Below are positions 5,761 through 7,771 of a stretch of DNA of 7,771 bases, in pieces (within the stretch, counting starts at the first letter, position 1; each line of letters begins with the position of its first letter). The DNA is from Propionibacteriaceae bacterium. GTDB taxonomy: Bacteria; Actinomycetota; Actinomycetes; Propionibacteriales; Propionibacteriaceae. The stretch spans positions 1 to 7,771 of the forward strand of contig JAUNRO010000143.1 in assembly GCA_030544185.1 (NCBI GenBank), in the 5' to 3' direction. Made by a program: the position numbers and the translations under genes. The notes under the pieces are model-generated. The model saw only the letters and a program-made list of their open reading frames with translations. It had not been told where the DNA came from and did no database searches.

Positions 5761-6995
5761 GTCGGCACCGGTTCGACGCCGGCCTCTTCGCTCTCCTTCG
5801 TCTGTCCCTTGACGACGAAGCCGATGAACGACTTGCCGAAGGCCATGATCGGCACCACGAGCAGCGCACCGACGATGCCGCCGACGGTGATGCCGATCGT
5901 GATGCCGAACAGCACCGCGAGCGGGTGCAGCGAGACGGCCTTGCCGAGCAGCAGCGGCTGCAGGATGTTGCCCTCGAGCTGGTTCACCGCGATGATCACG
6001 CCGAGCATGATCAGGGCCTGCACGGGGCCGACGGTCACGAGTGTGATGAGGGTGACGACGGCGCCGGCGACGAGGATACCGACGATGGGCACGAAGGCGG
6101 AGACGAACAGCAGGGCGCCGAGGGCCGGCGCCATCGGCACGCCCATGATGAACGCGGCGATCAGCGGGAAGATCGCGTCGACGGCCGCGACGATCACGGT
6201 CGCGCGGACATATTCGGCGAGCGAGTTCCACCCGGACTTGCCGCCCCCGTCGACGCGCTCGCGGGCCGCACCGGGCACCAGCTTGAGCAGCCAGCCCCAG
6301 ATCTTCGGTCCGTCATAGAGCATGAAGAACATGGCGAACAGCGCCAGCACGGCACCGGTGATGAAGCTGCCGACGGCACCGGCGCCCGTGGCCGCGTACT
6401 GCGCGATCGCCGCCTGCTGATTCCGCAGATATTCGGTGACCTGGTTGATCCAGGTGTTCAGCTGGTCCTGGCTGATCTGCAGCGGCCCACTGTTGAGCCA
6501 CATGGTGAGCTGGTGGACGCCCTCCATCGCGCGCTGGCCGAGCTCATCGGCCTGCCCGGCGATCTGGCTGATGATCAGGGTCAGCAGCGCGCTCACCACG
6601 AGCAGTCCACCCACCAGCGTGATGACCGCCGACAGCGGCCGCGGCAGCCCCCACTTCATCAGCCGGTGCGCAATCGGCAACAGACCCGCCGTCAACAAGA
6701 TGCCGATGGCGAGCGGGATGGTGACCGCGGACAGGAACCGGATCAGCCAGCCCAGGCCGGCCGCGAGGGCGGCGACGAGCAGGACGCGCCAGGCCCACGA
6801 CGCGGCGATCTGCAGCCCACGTGGCACCACGCGGTCGAACTCGGTGGCCCGGGTGCGCTGGCTCTCCAGATCGGACCGGATCTCCTCATCGACCCGGCGG
6901 AACTGCGCCAGCTCCGCGTGGATGTGATCCAGCTCCCGTTCACGTCGCTGCAGCAGCTCACGCTCGCGTTCGCGCTCACGCCGACCAAAGAACAT
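5757..6995 (-). CDS. AI-2E family (PF01594) membrane protein with N-terminal coiled coil
   Basis: A 412-residue polytopic inner-membrane protein of the family that includes TqsA, YdiK and PerM. Members have been linked to autoinducer-2 export, Na+/H+ antiport or permease roles, so the substrate is unknown. About eight hydrophobic segments are seen near 62-88, 89-110, 120-145, 202-228, 262-284, 288-312, 313-337 and 357-395. The family's central soluble insert is at about 146-200. The signature QLEGNILQPLLLGKAVSLHP (339-358) is clear. Unusually, residues 5-45 are highly charged, with RERERERE (6-13) followed by heptad-spaced hydrophobics (L15, L22, I25, L29, F32, I39, L43), a predicted cytoplasmic coiled coil. 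ATG 6995 is chosen because AGGAAGGG (7008-7001) lies 5 nt upstream; an in-frame TTG at 7043 lies inside a hairpin. The short acidic C-terminus ends EPVPT. Convergent with the exporter and divergent from the distal MFS gene. Confidence 0.92.
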   Translation of the reverse strand: MFFGRRERERERELLQRRERELDHIHAELAQFRRVDEEIRSDLESQRTRATEFDRVVPRGLQIAASWAWRVLLVAALAAGLGWLIRFLSAVTIPLAIGILLTAGLLPIAHRLMKWGLPRPLSAVITLVGGLLVVSALLTLIISQIAGQADELGQRAMEGVHQLTMWLNSGPLQISQDQLNTWINQVTEYLRNQQAAIAQYAATGAGAVGSFITGAVLALFAMFFMLYDGPKIWGWLLKLVPGAARERVDGGGKSGWNSLAEYVRATVIVAAVDAIFPLIAAFIMGVPMAPALGALLFVSAFVPIVGILVAGAVVTLITLVTVGPVQALIMLGVIIAVNQLEGNILQPLLLGKAVSLHPLAVLFGITIGITVGGIVGALLVVPIMAFGKSFIGFVVKGQTKESEEAGVEPVPT

Positions 6996-7008
6996 CGGTG
7001 CCCTTCCT
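6996..7008 (-). promoter_or_regulatory. Ribosome binding site of the AI-2E family gene
   Basis: On the minus strand AGGAAGGG (7008-7001) followed by CACCG precedes the ATG at 6995. It decides the start against the TTG 48 nt upstream and shows that this gene, unlike five others in the window, has a conventional leader. Confidence 0.8.
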
Positions 7009-7032
7009 GGACTGCCCTGCGGGACTTCCACC

Positions 7033-7070
7033 GGACAGCGCAACCATCAGCTCAACCCCGAGCGCTGTCC
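7033..7070 (-). promoter_or_regulatory. Perfect inverted repeat in the leader region of the AI-2E gene
   Basis: GGACAGCGC (7033-7041) and GCGCTGTCC (7062-7070) form a perfect 9-bp stem around a 20-nt loop. A second overlapping pairing, ACCGGA (7030-7035) with TCCGGT (7074-7079), shares the GGA, so two structures are mutually exclusive. If transcription begins at the TAGAGT hexamer on the minus strand (7089-7084), the hairpin lies in a leader of about 80 nt. It could be a cis-regulatory RNA element or an operator. Confidence 0.45.
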
Positions 7071-7083
7071 TCTTCCGGTCGTC

Positions 7084-7089
7084 ACTCTA
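7084..7089 (-). promoter_or_regulatory. Possible -10 hexamer of the AI-2E gene
   Basis: TAGAGT on the minus strand (7089-7084) is the only TAnnnT hexamer I found between the AI-2E start and about 7100. It would give a start near 7077 and a leader of about 80 nt. No good -35 is visible. Confidence 0.35.
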
Positions 7090-7164
7090 GGGGGAACCCG
7101 GGTCCGCGACCGGCGACCCCACATGTCGGCGACCCGAGGCGCGCAATCCCCCTGGGGTAACAGC

Positions 7165-7178
7165 TAGCCTCGACCACG
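7165..7178 (+). promoter_or_regulatory. Leaderless-type promoter of the distal MFS gene
   Basis: TAGCCT (7165-7170) fits TAnnnT and ends 7 nt before the GTG at 7178. There is no Shine-Dalgarno sequence. Upstream, the 9-bp direct repeat CGGCGACCC occurs at 7111-7119 and 7127-7135, 16 bp apart, and could bind a regulator acting on this promoter or on the divergent one. Confidence 0.5.
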
Positions 7179-7771
7179 TGACACAGCTCTCCCCGCCCCC
7201 GCACGCTGCGCGTTCCTTGGTGGCCCTGGTCGTCGGCAACGTCCTCGGTGGCATCGGCGTCGCCTCGGGGATCGCGGTCGGCGCGCTGCTGGTCGCTTCG
7301 ATGGGCGGCACCGAGCTGGCCGGCGTCGGCCAGGCGCTCAGCGTCCTCGGCGCCGCGCTGCTCGCGGTGCCCCTGGCCAACCTGGCGGCGCGACGCGGCC
7401 GCCGGCGCTCGCTCGCGCTGGGATATGCCATCGCCGCGTCCGGCGCCCTGATCGTGCTCCTCGGCGCCCGCTTCGGGCTGCTCTGGTTGCTGTTCATCGG
7501 CCTGATCGGCTTTGGCGCGGCCCAGGCGACGAACCTGCAGACCCGATATGCGGCCTCCGAACTCGCCGCCCCGGAGCGCCGGGCGACGATCATGTCGGTG
7601 GTGATCTGGGCGACCACCATCGGCTCGGTGCTCGGTCCCAACCTCAGCGACCTCGGCGCCCGGCTCGGTCGCCGGTTCGCGCTGCCCGACCTCGCCGGTC
7701 CTTATCTGTTCAGCCTCACCGGGTTCGTCCTCGCCGGGCTGGTGATCGCCCTGGTCTTCGCGGCCCGCCCC
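7178..7771 (+). CDS. MFS transporter, N-terminal half (cut by window edge)
   Basis: The first 198 codons are open to the window end and begin MTQLSPPPHAARSLVALVVG. Six hydrophobic segments are seen (about 12-40, 47-68, 78-97, 101-119, 137-157, 174-196), the N-terminal half of a 12-helix major facilitator. The TM2-TM3 loop has the basic motif-A remnant LANLAARRGRRRSLA (66-80), but the acidic residue usual in GxLaDrxGRR is alanine. TM5 has SVVIWATTIGSVLGPNLSD (140-158), a motif-C-like Gly/Pro pattern. The substrate cannot be told. It is clearly different from the DHA2 exporter upstream, in sequence and in motif A. The GTG start at 7178 fits the adjacent -10-like hexamer; an in-frame start further down (GTG at codon 15) would cut TM1. 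The divergent gap to the AI-2E gene is 182 nt. Confidence 0.87.
   Translation, partial: MTQLSPPPHAARSLVALVVGNVLGGIGVASGIAVGALLVASMGGTELAGVGQALSVLGAALLAVPLANLAARRGRRRSLALGYAIAASGALIVLLGARFGLLWLLFIGLIGFGAAQATNLQTRYAASELAAPERRATIMSVVIWATTIGSVLGPNLSDLGARLGRRFALPDLAGPYLFSLTGFVLAGLVIALVFAARP

Noticed and set aside
5925..7160. Plus-strand open frame of 411 codons opposite the AI-2E gene
   Set aside because: Asp/Gln/His/Arg-rich shadow frame; the opposite strand has a full PF01594 signature and a ribosome binding site.
7087..7641. Minus-strand open frame of 184 codons opposite the distal MFS gene
   Set aside because: Ala/Arg/Pro/Ser-rich without domains; the plus strand gives six regular membrane helices.
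1..7771. CRISPR array, insertion sequence, tRNA or rRNA
   Set aside because: No regularly spaced repeat, terminal inverted repeats with a transposase, cloverleaf or rRNA-like sequence was seen.

Overview
The window is GC-rich, densely coded chromosomal DNA from an actinobacterium (Actinomycetota). The best evidence is a mycothiol S-conjugate amidase gene (mca), since mycothiol is confined to this phylum, beside a DUF4307 membrane protein and an actinobacterial-type greA. From memory, the same divergent order (mca / DUF4307 / greA) is found around Rv1082-Rv1081c-Rv1080c of Mycobacterium tuberculosis. I cannot place the organism below phylum. No RNA gene, mobile element, CRISPR array or other sign of recent transfer was seen, and no gene-free stretch exceeds 300 bases.

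Layout: (1) 1-434, minus: 5' part of mca, cut by the window edge. (2) 498-896 and 954-1466, plus: DUF4307 membrane protein, then greA, closed by a perfect 16-bp terminator stem. (3) 3021-1553, minus: a two-gene operon of a DUF4097-type beta-repeat protein followed by a DUF2089-type zinc-ribbon/HTH protein, with overlapping TGATG stop/start. (4) 3159-5732, plus: a MarR-family regulator and, 3 nt downstream, a 14-helix DHA2-type drug exporter with a soluble tail of about 180 residues. (5) 6995-5757, minus: an AI-2E-family (PF01594) membrane protein with a charged coiled-coil N-terminus. (6) 7178 to the end, plus: first 198 codons of a second, different MFS transporter.

How the genes may work together: mca (detoxification of mycothiol conjugates) and the MarR-exporter pair both fit defence against toxic small molecules, but nothing shows them to be one system. 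The DUF4097/DUF2089 pair looks like a regulatory or sensing module of unknown role. Both proteins carry a similar short helical (SHOCT-like) segment, one at the N-terminus and one at the C-terminus.

The clearest regulatory pattern is that five genes without a Shine-Dalgarno sequence (DUF4307, greA, DUF4097, marR, distal MFS) each have a TAnnnT -10 hexamer ending 6 or 7 nt before the start codon, as expected for leaderless transcripts. Genes that lack such a hexamer (mca, DUF2089, the DHA2 exporter, the AI-2E gene) have recognisable Shine-Dalgarno sequences. The most promising leads are the DUF4097/DUF2089 module, the soluble tail on the exporter and the paired palindromes over the marR promoter. 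None is proof of a new system.
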